In this document: positions 27,658-35,575 of the stretch, in pieces | How positions within the stretch are numbered: position 1 is the stretch's first letter | Layout of the letters: each line of letters begins with the position of its first letter | Source: Splendidivirga corallicola | Lineage (GTDB): Bacteria; Bacteroidota; Bacteroidia; Cytophagales; Cyclobacteriaceae | DNA: 64,000 bases | NCBI GenBank assembly: GCA_030442035.1 | Contig: JAUJEA010000002.1 | Location: forward strand, 1-64,000 | Direction of reading: 5' to 3' | Translations under genes and position numbers: made by a program | The notes under the pieces: generated by a model | Seen by the model: only the letters and a program-made list of their open reading frames with translations | Databases searched by the model: none | What the model was told of the DNA's origin: nothing

Positions 27658-28149
27658 TCAAAGGCTGAATTTCATTTTCTTCAATCCCTGTGCCTGAAAA
27701 AATTCCATCAACTCCTCATTCTTCCCAACCTTGGCATGATGCAGCATTGAAAAACCGTGAGGTCCCTTTGCCCGAAGTAAAGCAGGGAATTCCTCGATAA
27801 ATTCTTTCACCAGTTCATTTTTTCCTAACATAGTAAGCGTAAAAAGATTAATTCTGGCTCCTTGTGATATCAAATACTCTGCAACTTCCCGGTTCCCAAC
27901 ATGTCCTGCACCTCCTACCGCTGTTTCGAAATCTCCATTTTTCCAATCATATGCCGCATTGACAATATTGGGATATTCCGAAAGGATCTCTTTCACTTTA
28001 TCCAGATTATTGTGGCCTGCGCCCACAAAGGCCTTCACCACCTTTTGATCATATTGTTCCTCTTGCAATTGGCTGTATGATTGGTTGGCTGTTATCAAAA
28101 AGCCTCCGATTGTCAGGCTGGAAGTAGTGATGAATTTTTTCCTATCCAT
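27658..28149 (-). CDS. Secreted ankyrin-repeat protein
   Basis: 163 residues. N-terminal signal-like segment MDRKKFITTSSLTIGGFL has a basic head and a hydrophobic core but not the double Arg of Tat, so export by Sec is more likely. Ankyrin repeats follow at about 45-150 (GNREVAEYLISQGARIN, GKNELVKEFIEEFPALL, GFSMLHHAKVGKNEELMEFFQAQG). Function unknown; often a binding scaffold in the periplasm. Confidence 0.8.
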   Translation of the reverse strand: MDRKKFITTSSLTIGGFLITANQSYSQLQEEQYDQKVVKAFVGAGHNNLDKVKEILSEYPNIVNAAYDWKNGDFETAVGGAGHVGNREVAEYLISQGARINLFTLTMLGKNELVKEFIEEFPALLRAKGPHGFSMLHHAKVGKNEELMEFFQAQGLKKMKFSL

Positions 28150-28249
28150 TTTATAAGATTTGTTGTGAATAAAATTTTTGGGTCAATTTTATCCTAAAAA
28201 ACCATCAAAAAAAGCGCTCTTCTGAAATATGTCGTGAACAGTGAGTGTG

Positions 28250-29035
28250 CTATACGTGAGATTGTAAAAGATTATTTAGCGTTTTCCGATATGTTTTACT
28301 GATCTTGAGTTTTGTCTTGTTTTCTAACATAACGAATGTATCCCGATGCTCCTTATAGACTCGTTGAACAAACCTGGTATTAACAATATACCTTCTATGT
28401 ATCCTCACAAAGTTCTTATCTAAGGAATCGCTCAATTTACTGATTGAGGCCCTTTTGATCAATTGTTCATCCAGGGTGTGAAGTTTTACATAATGATCAT
28501 AAGATTCGATCCAGAGAATGGTATCTAGCTTGCAGATAACCTTGGATTTTCCATTATAGGCAGAAATGAATTTCCCGATCTGTTCTTTTTTAATACGGTA
28601 TTTACCATATAATACAACACCCCAATATAAAACAAAATGAATATTGGCTATCCGGGTAAAATAGCTTCGAAAAAACTTTACATCAACTGGGAATGATGAA
28701 AAATCCAGGATATATAAAATCATATTGATGATCAATGCATAGAGCAACAAAACGGTAAAACTGAATAAAACATGCCAGGCCCAGGGATAAGAACTTCCTT
28801 TTTGAATGAGCCATTGGGAAAAACGATTGATGAGGTAAACAACCGGTAGAAATAAAAAAATGGTAACAGAAAAATAAGTAAGGCTTCTCCCAATGTTATA
28901 ATTAGCACCACTGCCATAGCGGAAATAATTCTGTATCATAAACACCACAAACAAGATTGACAATGCCGCCAGAGCGTAGGTTAAAATCCGGACTTCGCTT
29001 TTCTTAATGCTTGGATAGGTCAGTTTAAGGCTCAT
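28250..29035 (-). CDS. Membrane-bound LytTR family transcriptional regulator
   Basis: 261 residues. Four hydrophobic helices (about 16-36, 50-72, 87-110, 132-152) precede a LytTR DNA-binding domain (about 165-258) with ILWIESYDHYVKLHT, FVRIHRRYIVNTRFVQRV and LKISKTYRKTLNNLL. Such membrane-tethered LytTR proteins without receiver domains are common in Bacteroidota and probably respond to an envelope signal. Direct targets unknown; adjacent genes are in the same direction but not obviously linked. Confidence 0.87.
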   Translation of the reverse strand: MSLKLTYPSIKKSEVRILTYALAALSILFVVFMIQNYFRYGSGANYNIGRSLTYFSVTIFLFLPVVYLINRFSQWLIQKGSSYPWAWHVLFSFTVLLLYALIINMILYILDFSSFPVDVKFFRSYFTRIANIHFVLYWGVVLYGKYRIKKEQIGKFISAYNGKSKVICKLDTILWIESYDHYVKLHTLDEQLIKRASISKLSDSLDKNFVRIHRRYIVNTRFVQRVYKEHRDTFVMLENKTKLKISKTYRKTLNNLLQSHV

Positions 29036-29171
29036 CTTGTTAGTCAGCTAATGAGATCTAAGGTTTAGCAATACCAACTATTATTGACGATTTCAAAGGC
29101 AATTAAGATTCAATAAATCGGATGAAATATGCAAAGAAGCTTTTCAGCGGAGGGTGTTTTTTACAAATTAT

Positions 29172-29561
29172 TCAAATTGTAATTTCGATGCGGTTATTCT
29201 CAGGATCTAATACCACACTTTCGTAGTAGCCATCTCCTGTAGTTCTTGGATTACCGATCACTTCATAACCGTCTGTTTTTAATATGTTGGTCAATTGATC
29301 TACCTTTTCTTTACTTCCCACTGAAATGGCAAAATGGATAAGTCCAAGGTTTTGCTGGTCAAGATTATTCAGGTTCGGTGGAATTTCCGGACTATGCATG
29401 AGTTCCAATCTGGATCCACTGGAAAACGAAATAAAATATGAACTAAATCCTTTTGATTGATTAACATACCGGTCATTAGCCAGTCCATTAAAATAAGTTG
29501 TATAAAAGGATTTCATTCTCTCAAGATCCCTTACCCAAATAGCAATATGCTCGATTTTCAT
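29172..29561 (-). CDS. VOC/glyoxalase superfamily protein
   Basis: 129 residues from the ATG at 29561; the longer reading frame to 29588 would use a GTG and adds an unlikely EGTTNKIF. The start [24 protein letters not shown], internal [12 protein letters not shown] and C-terminal [11 protein letters not shown] are typical of single-domain vicinal oxygen chelate proteins (lactoylglutathione lyase-like). Metal ligands would be His5, His in LIHFAISV and the C-terminal Glu. Substrate not inferable. Confidence 0.87.
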   Translation of the reverse strand: MKIEHIAIWVRDLERMKSFYTTYFNGLANDRYVNQSKGFSSYFISFSSGSRLELMHSPEIPPNLNNLDQQNLGLIHFAISVGSKEKVDQLTNILKTDGYEVIGNPRTTGDGYYESVVLDPENNRIEITI

Positions 29562-29620
29562 AAATATCTTGTTTGTTGTTCCCTCCACCTCAAAACTAAA
29601 TTAAAACATTTTTTATAAAG

Positions 29621-29679
29621 GGTATCAGATAGTGGATTTCACAATGATCTGACTCATATAAAATCCACCAACTGATACC
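29621..29679. terminator. Hairpin downstream of the amylase gene
   Basis: A 19-bp stem with two mismatches pairs 29621-29639 with 29661-29679 around a 21-nt loop, directly after the amylase stop codon. On the minus strand it is followed by CTTTATAAAAAATG. Likely terminator or mRNA 3' stabilising hairpin. Confidence 0.6.
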
Positions 29680-29688
29680 TGAGGCACT

Positions 29689-31125
29689 TTAAATGTTAGG
29701 AGACCATACAGAATAGCTTTTTGGTGGACACTGTATTTTTACCCATCCTCCACCTTGTGTTGTAGGATACCACGATGAGTGTCCTGTAAAATCTTTTATT
29801 TGTGTATTATTCCAATTGGTCGGCACCCATCTTTCTATCCAATTATTTGAATTGTTCAAATAAACAATAAGTCCCGGATTTCCATTATAACCATTTCTTC
29901 TGGCAACATATTCATCATTATCCGCATAAAGAATTGAGGTAGTTCCAGTGGCTTTGTTGTTGTGTATCCAGATAAGATTATTCAATCGCTCTTTGTTTAA
30001 CCATTCTTCATAATCCCTGTAAAAAATAGTTGGGTATCCCTCATGGGTCAAAATGTAGGCATAAGCGAGCATTTTATTCCATATCTCATCCGTATCATGA
30101 TTGGTGACAAAAGTTACAGCCTTAAATGGATTCCTTTTCCACATCATGTCATCATAGAGTATGGCCAGATTGTTACCATCAAAAGCATCATTCATTTTGT
30201 AGTAACAGGCAAAATCAAAAACACTGCTGTTCGCTTCATTGGCCCACCAATTCAAATAATCCACGTTGCCATCCCACAATTCACCCACAGAAAAGCCGCC
30301 CACATGATTATTCCATTCTTTTACAACCCAGGGGCCAAATCCCTTAACATAATCAAAGCGCCATCCATCAAAACCAATGACGTTCTTATAGTATTTACCT
30401 ACACCATCCGCTCGTTTCCATAACCAATCCTGGACATTGGCAACGCTATGTGAAAGATCGGGAAAACCGCCAAAAACACCTTCATCATTATTTTTAATAG
30501 CGTTTGGATGAAAATCGTGTTGCGTTCTTAAAAACTTGCCTGAGGCAACATTTGTAAAATCTGTCCAGGTATTGGTTCCGGTGTATTGGTTACTCTCCAG
30601 TTGTCCACCGCTATTATGGTTTATCACAATGTCTGCAAATACTTTCATATTCTCGTTATGAGCACTATTGATTAAAGCGATCAATTCGCTTTTGGACCCG
30701 AAACGGGTTTCAACCGTTCCGTTCTGATTGTAGTCGCCGAAGTCAAAATAATCTGTAGGATCATATCCCATGGAGGTAGCACCCCCCTGGGCTTTGGAAA
30801 CGGGTGGTAACCAGATTGACTCGATTCCCGCATTCGACCAATCCTCAACTTTTCCCGCAACATGATCCCACCAGGTTCCACCGGCCGGAACATCCCAGTA
30901 AAACCCCTGCATCATTACACCTCCCCCTGGTCCGGGATTAAATCTAGCCTTGCTGGCATCATATTTATCAATACTGAAAGGTGAACCGTCATGGTCTGTT
31001 ATGTCCTGAACCTTGATCGCTTGTTTAGCTGTGTCAAGGTCATTGAATGCATTGTCAGGATTACAAGACAATACCAAAAAAATGGACGCAATAATAGCTG
31101 TTTTAATATTGAATTTTCTAGTCAT
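29689..31125 (-). CDS. Secreted lipoprotein alpha-amylase, GH13_7-like
   Basis: 478 residues. Cleaves alpha-1,4 bonds in starch-like glucans. The lipobox VLSC puts Cys21 at the membrane. The GH13 catalytic residues are visible: nucleophile Asp258 in GFDGWRFDYVKG, acid/base Glu282 in VGELWD, and transition-state Asp344 in TNHDTDEIWN; region I is DIVINH. The blocks VMMQGFYWDVPAGGTWWD, GYDPTDYFDFG, TVETRFGSK, FKAVTFVTNHDTDEIWNK and TIFYRDYEEWLNK closely match, from memory, the Pyrococcus/Thermococcus alpha-amylases of subfamily GH13_7. It is not adjacent to a sus operon. Confidence 0.93.
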   Translation of the reverse strand: MTRKFNIKTAIIASIFLVLSCNPDNAFNDLDTAKQAIKVQDITDHDGSPFSIDKYDASKARFNPGPGGGVMMQGFYWDVPAGGTWWDHVAGKVEDWSNAGIESIWLPPVSKAQGGATSMGYDPTDYFDFGDYNQNGTVETRFGSKSELIALINSAHNENMKVFADIVINHNSGGQLESNQYTGTNTWTDFTNVASGKFLRTQHDFHPNAIKNNDEGVFGGFPDLSHSVANVQDWLWKRADGVGKYYKNVIGFDGWRFDYVKGFGPWVVKEWNNHVGGFSVGELWDGNVDYLNWWANEANSSVFDFACYYKMNDAFDGNNLAILYDDMMWKRNPFKAVTFVTNHDTDEIWNKMLAYAYILTHEGYPTIFYRDYEEWLNKERLNNLIWIHNNKATGTTSILYADNDEYVARRNGYNGNPGLIVYLNNSNNWIERWVPTNWNNTQIKDFTGHSSWYPTTQGGGWVKIQCPPKSYSVWSPNI

Positions 31126-31208
31126 ATTTTGTGGGTTTAGAAAGGTTTGTTTTAGGAAACTATAAAACAGAAAGGGAAATAAAAAGGCTTTAAAACGATA
31201 TTTTTACT

Positions 31209-31229
31209 GCAAACGATTGCGCGAACGTT
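31209..31229. promoter_or_regulatory. LacI-type operator candidate upstream of the amylase
   Basis: GCAAACGATTGC (31209-31220) is a near palindrome (10 of 12 positions) with the central CG typical of LacI-family operators; the overlapping AACGATTGCGCGAACGTT (31212-31229) is also palindromic at 14 of 18 positions. It lies about 85-105 bases upstream of the amylase start. No LacI-family gene is in the window. Confidence 0.4.
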
Positions 31230-31398
31230 GGCAGAAAAAAGCCCTGGGACACTTTAGCGGGACATTATCCAATTCCATAAAAAATGAACCTGACAATGAG
31301 GATCTCAAAAGGAGTTTATGAACGGCACAGATATATTACAAAAATATGGTATGCAATACCTAAATTTCAATCGTGGGACACTATTGTTATTCACTACT

Positions 31399-31428
31399 CA
31401 AACACTTTTCAACTTCAACACTTCACTT
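31399..31428. repeat. CAACACTT-type dispersed repeat, copy a
   Basis: A 30-base tract made of CAACTTCAACACTTC units. An inverted relative of it lies at 31790-31820 on the other side of the small Fe-S gene, and weaker copies are at about 37240-37262 and 61735-61760. The stop codon of the Fe-S gene lies within this tract. Confidence 0.55.
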
Positions 31429-31638
31429 CTTACAAGAAAGCGCTCCTGAAGGGCATTGTTTAACCTGGTCAATAATGGCCTGGGTACTGGCTCCATCCAT
31501 TTTGATCCAGGGCTTTTCTTTAGGTTGAAAAACACTTGCCAATCCTTTAACGCATATTCCTGAATGAATGCAAAGGTGTGGTTGCCAAATAACAGTCACC
31601 TCTCCATTGCTATATTCTTTTCTTATTTCCTTTTCCAT
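31423..31638 (-). CDS. Small (4Fe-4S)-binding protein, Fer4_19-like
   Basis: 71 residues from the ATG at 31638 (a TTG at 31662 would add eight). Cysteines 23, 29, 62 and 69 are arranged as in the divergent 4Fe-4S single-cluster domain: CIHSGIC, then QCPSGALSC. The short EYSNGEVTVIWQPHLCIHSG start is typical of the family (YjdI-like). Probably an electron carrier or sensor; it is often near GNAT or OsmC-like genes in other genomes but not adjacent here. Confidence 0.85.
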   Translation of the reverse strand: MEKEIRKEYSNGEVTVIWQPHLCIHSGICVKGLASVFQPKEKPWIKMDGASTQAIIDQVKQCPSGALSCKK

Positions 31639-31789
31639 TTTTCCGGATAATTGTTTATCCAATTTAAGGAGAATTAGGGATTAATGCTTGGAAAATTTAC
31701 GTCTATAAAATAAAGATTCACAAAAGAAAAAACCAGAGTAAAAACAAAGCTATTAATATTGAAACTATAGATACTTTTGCAATTCGTTA

Positions 31790-31820
31790 AAGTGTTGAAG
31801 TGTTTATGTGTTGAAGTTGG
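31790..31820. repeat. CAACACTT-type dispersed repeat, copy b (inverted)
   Basis: AAGTGTTGAAG followed by TGTTTATGTGTTGAAGTT, the reverse complement pattern of copy a at 31399-31428. The pair encloses the Fe-S gene. Confidence 0.5.
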
Positions 31821-31859
31821 CTATTGCGGTTTATGATTTAACCACAGATAGGTCAATTG

Positions 31860-31943
31860 GTAGAGCACCTCATGAATCCAAAAATGCTTTCCTGAGGTCC
31901 ATGGAACTATGTGCTGATATTTGAACTGTTTGAGGTGCTCTAC
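31860..31943. repeat. Perfect 13-bp inverted repeat with tRNA-like left arm
   Basis: GTAGAGCACCTCA at 31860-31872 and its exact complement at 31931-31943 are separated by 58 bases. The bases before the left arm read ATAGGTCAATTG, which together resembles a tRNA D-stem and loop. It may be a remnant of a tRNA-targeting insertion or a coincidental hairpin. Confidence 0.55.
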
Positions 31944-31972
31944 TTTATAATTGTGTATTGTTCCCAAATCGA

Positions 31973-32353
31973 TTAAACATTGGCATCTAAAATATTTGGA
32001 TTAGAAGGGGCTTCAGTACCGATATATTTATCATCTCCAAAAGCTAAAATTGGTATAAAAATAAACGATAACAATATCACACCTACTGTAAAACCTTCAG
32101 TTCTTCCAAAGTTTTTAACTACCATATTCCAGGTCCAGATCGACCAAATAACACCCAAATAAGGGATAAGCATCAATAAAAACCACCACCATGGCTTTTT
32201 GGCTATTTCAAGCAAAATGATCGTGTTGTAAATTGGAATAATAGCTGCCCATCCTGGCTTCCCGGCTTTTTCAAAAATTTTCCACATACTGGCAATCATA
32301 AGAACTACTAATCCAATAACAAATGCTAAAACAAAAAATACTCCTGATTCCAT
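31973..32353 (-). CDS. DUF5684 family membrane protein
   Basis: 126 residues with three to four helices and the family block KAGKPGWAAIIPIYNTIILLEIAKKPWWWF, then GVIWSIWTWNMVVKNFGR. These appear next to signal peptidases or alone in Bacteroidota; the role is unknown. Acidic, short C-terminal tail. Confidence 0.82.
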   Translation of the reverse strand: MESGVFFVLAFVIGLVVLMIASMWKIFEKAGKPGWAAIIPIYNTIILLEIAKKPWWWFLLMLIPYLGVIWSIWTWNMVVKNFGRTEGFTVGVILLSFIFIPILAFGDDKYIGTEAPSNPNILDANV

Positions 32354-32670
32354 TTTTGATTTTTTAGTTATGCCTACTCTGAACAGTTTTCAGCTTCCCT
32401 GTATATTTTAAATAGTTGATTTATAAATTCCATCGGATTGAAATGCTCTCCTCTTATCAATAAGAGAGCTCGTATCACGCTTAAAAGGCCCTTTCTTTTT
32501 GTTTTCGACCGCCCAAAATAGGTTTATCCTAACTTTTATGATAACCCTATTGATTGAAAAAATTACACGGGTTTAAAAATCATTCATTTGAATAAAGCCT
32601 TGATACACAGCAAGGAGATTGGTTATCTCATTTCCATCAAAGGATTTTTTTAATGAGCTTGCTACATTCT
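32354..32670. other. Spacer upstream of the ABC-F gene, no gene seen
   Basis: AT-rich. A small hairpin CTCTTATCAATAAGAG lies at about 32451-32466. No open frame with family resemblance. The 3' edge carries the promoter described separately. Confidence 0.5.
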
Positions 32671-32700
32671 TTTGAATATCTTCCTTAAAAATTACTTTTG
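32671..32700 (+). promoter_or_regulatory. Bacteroidota-type promoter of the ABC-F gene
   Basis: TTTG at 32671-32674, 18 bases, then TACTTTTG at 32693-32700: an excellent match to the Bacteroidota consensus TTTG-(about 19)-TAnnTTTG. The ATG lies only 4 bases after the -7 box, so transcription would begin at or next to the start codon and the mRNA may be leaderless. Confidence 0.6.
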
Positions 32701-32704
32701 CAGG

Positions 32705-34636
32705 ATGCTATCCATTAATAATTTATCATACTACATCGGCGGAAGGCCCATTTATGAGAATGCTTCACTTCATGTAAAGCCTAAGGACAAAATTGGGTTG
32801 ATTGGATTGAATGGTACAGGAAAAACAACTTTACTAAGGCTTATTACAGGAGAATATCAATATGATAGCGGTGATATTTCCAAAAGTAATGATTGTACCA
32901 TTGGCTTTCTAAATCAAGACCTGCTTTCCTACCAATCGGAAGAAAGTATTTTACATGTGGCCATGCAGGCCTTTGAAGAAGCACTGAAAATTCAGCATCA
33001 AATGGATAAGGTGTTGAAACAGATGGAAACAAACTACGAAGACAAGCTTGTAGATAAGCTCACCAGACTGCAGGAGCAATTTGAAGCTATGGATGGATAT
33101 GCTATGCAAGCCAAGGCCGAAGAGCTTTTAGAGGGTATTGGTTTTTCCACTAAGGATTTACAAAGGCCTTTAAATGAATTTTCCGGAGGTTGGCGTATGC
33201 GTGTGATGCTTGCCAAATTACTATTGGAAAAACCTTCCCTCCTCATGCTGGATGAGCCAACCAACCATCTGGATCTTCCTTCTATTCAATGGATAGAGAA
33301 TTACCTCCGCTCTTATGAGGGTGCCATTATGGTTGTTTCACACGACAGGCAGTTTTTGGATAATACGGTCAAATCAATTGTGGAAGTAGCAGATTTTCAA
33401 TTGAATCCATACCAGGGCAATTATTCTTTTTATTTGGAAGAAAAAGCTCTGCGATCTGAAATACAAAAGAATGCTTATGAAAACCAGCAGCAAAAAATAA
33501 AGCAGACAGAAAGGTTCATAGAACGTTTCAGGGCCAAAGCGACCAAAGCCCGGCAAGTGCAATCCAGAGTGAAAGCATTAGAGAGAATGGATAAGATTGA
33601 GGACGTAGTGGATTCGAACAAAAGAGTTAATTTCAAATTTGAATTCCGGCAAAAGTCAGGAAGATTCATCGTAAACCTTGAAGATGTATCGAAGTCATAC
33701 GGCGATTTGGAAATATTTCAGAATACCGATGCTGCCATTGAGCGCGGGGATAAAATAGCGTTGATCGGTGCAAACGGAAAAGGTAAATCAACTTTATTAC
33801 GCATTATTGCCGGCACCGAATCAATCCAGGGGGAACGCAAAGAAGGTTACAATGTCATTACAGCGTTTTATGCACAGCATCAGCTGGAATCATTGACCAT
33901 AGAAAATGAGATCCTTGATGAGCTCAAACAAGCAGGTAGCGGGAAAACAGAACTGGAATTGAGGGGTGTTTTAGGTTGTTTTTTGTTTTCCGATGAAGAT
34001 GTTTTCAAAAAAATAAAGGTATTGTCGGGAGGAGAAAAGTCCAGAGTAGCACTAGCCAAGACACTGATTTCAGAGGCTAATTTTCTAATTCTGGATGAGC
34101 CTACGAACCACCTCGATATGGTTTCAGAAAACATTCTCATCCAGGCGCTACAGCAATATAAAGGAAGTTTTATTATTGTTTCTCACAACAGGCATTTCGT
34201 TTCCCAGGTGGCCAATAAGATCTGGTATATTGAAAATAAAGAGATCAAGGAATATCCGGGGACCTATGAGGAGTATGATTATTGGCGTGTCCAAAACATG
34301 TCACGTAATCAAACTCAAATAGCTCCACCAAAAGAAAAAAAAGTTTCCCAACCCAAAGAGAAAAGAAAAAAAGAACAGGACACCTCACTTGAAAAAGAAC
34401 TCCGGCAATTGAATCAGCAACTTTCAGAAATTGAAGATAAGATTACCAAATGTGAAGAAGAGAAAACCAACCTGGAAGCCCAACTTGCCGATCCGGAAAT
34501 TTTTGGGAATGTTGATAAACTCCAGGGGGTCAATACAGAATATGAAAGAAATAACTCAGAACTTGAAACACTACAAGAACAATGGGATCAGCTGGCAACA
34601 GAAATTGAGAAACTGGAGAAACAGAAAAAAGGGTAG
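32705..34636 (+). CDS. ABC-F family ATPase (Uup/EttA-like)
   Basis: 643 residues from the ATG at 32705 (a TTG at 32672 would add eleven residues but lies upstream of the promoter's -7 box). Two ABC domains: Walker A GLNGTGKTT and GANGKGKST, signatures SGGWRMRV and SGGEKSRV, both with LMLDEPTNHLD-type Walker B. The basic interdomain linker (about 240-310) and the C-terminal coiled coil rich in KKE/EKE (about 545-640) are as in Uup-like proteins that act on ribosomes or DNA branch structures. No transmembrane part. Confidence 0.93.
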   Translation: MLSINNLSYYIGGRPIYENASLHVKPKDKIGLIGLNGTGKTTLLRLITGEYQYDSGDISKSNDCTIGFLNQDLLSYQSEESILHVAMQAFEEALKIQHQMDKVLKQMETNYEDKLVDKLTRLQEQFEAMDGYAMQAKAEELLEGIGFSTKDLQRPLNEFSGGWRMRVMLAKLLLEKPSLLMLDEPTNHLDLPSIQWIENYLRSYEGAIMVVSHDRQFLDNTVKSIVEVADFQLNPYQGNYSFYLEEKALRSEIQKNAYENQQQKIKQTERFIERFRAKATKARQVQSRVKALERMDKIEDVVDSNKRVNFKFEFRQKSGRFIVNLEDVSKSYGDLEIFQNTDAAIERGDKIALIGANGKGKSTLLRIIAGTESIQGERKEGYNVITAFYAQHQLESLTIENEILDELKQAGSGKTELELRGVLGCFLFSDEDVFKKIKVLSGGEKSRVALAKTLISEANFLILDEPTNHLDMVSENILIQALQQYKGSFIIVSHNRHFVSQVANKIWYIENKEIKEYPGTYEEYDYWRVQNMSRNQTQIAPPKEKKVSQPKEKRKKEQDTSLEKELRQLNQQLSEIEDKITKCEEEKTNLEAQLADPEIFGNVDKLQGVNTEYERNNSELETLQEQWDQLATEIEKLEKQKKG

Positions 34637-34653
34637 CACCCAAACTACCCTTT
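34628..34653. terminator. Hairpin overlapping the ABC-F stop codon
   Basis: AAAGGGTAG (34628-34636) and CTACCCTTT (34645-34653) form a perfect 9-bp stem with an 8-nt loop. The TAG stop codon is part of the stem. No long T run follows, so termination strength is uncertain. Confidence 0.5.
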
Positions 34654-34781
34654 GCAAGTATTAATCAAAAAAAAATCCAATTACTGTTTTTTTTAAGTAT
34701 TAATCTTGAGTTATTGAACTATTTGTAATTCTTCATTTGAAATTGATACTGACATCTTTAAAGGCATTTCAACACTTCTCC

Positions 34782-35552
34782 CTAAAAAGATATCCCAGTT
34801 GTAAAAGCTATCCTGTTATATGTCCTATCAGTATTGGTTGTAAATCTAGGACGTCCCCAGAAATCAATGTTATTTCTTATTAGCTCTGCTTTTTGCACTC
34901 TGTAACTGATCTGGAATAACAACGCCACCTTAGCCACCTTTACTTTTAAGCCCATTCCAGGGTTAATAAACCAACCCCCTTCAGCATCTTCAGGATTGTT
35001 GAATCCATCCTCATCATTTAATTTATCAATGAATCCGTAACCAGTGTTGAAGAAATAAGAAGGGACGACCTTTGTATTTCCTATATCTCCTCCAACATTG
35101 AGGAAAACAGGAATGGTCGTAAGGAAGGGATGTTCATCACGAGCCACACCCAGCCCTACCCGGAGATAAGGATTAAATTTGTAGCCACCAATAGTTTGCG
35201 CTACAAGATATCCCTGAGTTACTGACATGTCGGTAACTCTTCCAACAGAAACACCCAGGGTGGTTTCATTATAGAAACCTTTAGGCTTTTCAAAGTATTC
35301 CTTTCTGCGCCGTTTATTGTATTTTATTTTTATAATTTCCTCCCAAAAGAAACTCACCTTTTCACCATTGGTCAACTGCATCATCACATAATCATCGGGG
35401 GTCTTTTCGATAATTTTCCCACGGATCACACTGCCATCTTCCAGGTAAATAATCTCTACTTTTTCATCTTTTTCCTGAGCAAATAAAATAGTGCTATTCA
35501 ACCCTAAAATAGTAACCAGGCAGATCAATATTGATTTATATAAAAACCTCAT
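34782..35552 (-). CDS. Outer-membrane beta-barrel protein with N-terminal SH3-like domain
   Basis: 256 residues. Signal peptide ends at about residue 25 (LFAQ). Residues 30-85 look like a small SH3/Sm-like domain (IIYLEDGSVIRGKIIEKTPDDYVMMQ). Strands of an outer-membrane barrel follow (GFYNETTLGVSVG, GGYKFNPYLRVGLGVA, FNTGYGF, RIAFTTGISF). Last gene of the operon with the LVIVD lipoprotein, 23 bases behind it. Function unknown. Confidence 0.82.
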   Translation of the reverse strand: MRFLYKSILICLVTILGLNSTILFAQEKDEKVEIIYLEDGSVIRGKIIEKTPDDYVMMQLTNGEKVSFFWEEIIKIKYNKRRRKEYFEKPKGFYNETTLGVSVGRVTDMSVTQGYLVAQTIGGYKFNPYLRVGLGVARDEHPFLTTIPVFLNVGGDIGNTKVVPSYFFNTGYGFIDKLNDEDGFNNPEDAEGGWFINPGMGLKVKVAKVALLFQISYRVQKAELIRNNIDFWGRPRFTTNTDRTYNRIAFTTGISF

Positions 35553-35575
35553 TCCAAGTTGAGTTTATTAATTCT

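Larger units (their letters stand above)
31639..31972. other. 334-base spacer with a tRNA D-arm-like inverted repeat
   Basis: Holds copy b of the CAACACTT-type repeat (31790-31820) and, at 31860-31872 and 31931-31943, an exact 13-bp inverted repeat GTAGAGCACCTCA / TGAGGTGCTCTAC. The left arm lies in AGGTCAATTGGTAGAGCAC, which looks like a tRNA D-arm. I see no complete tRNA. Confidence 0.55.

Noticed and set aside
31848..31943. A complete tRNA gene
   Set aside because: Only a D-arm-like stretch is visible. There is no matching acceptor stem, anticodon arm or T-arm in order.
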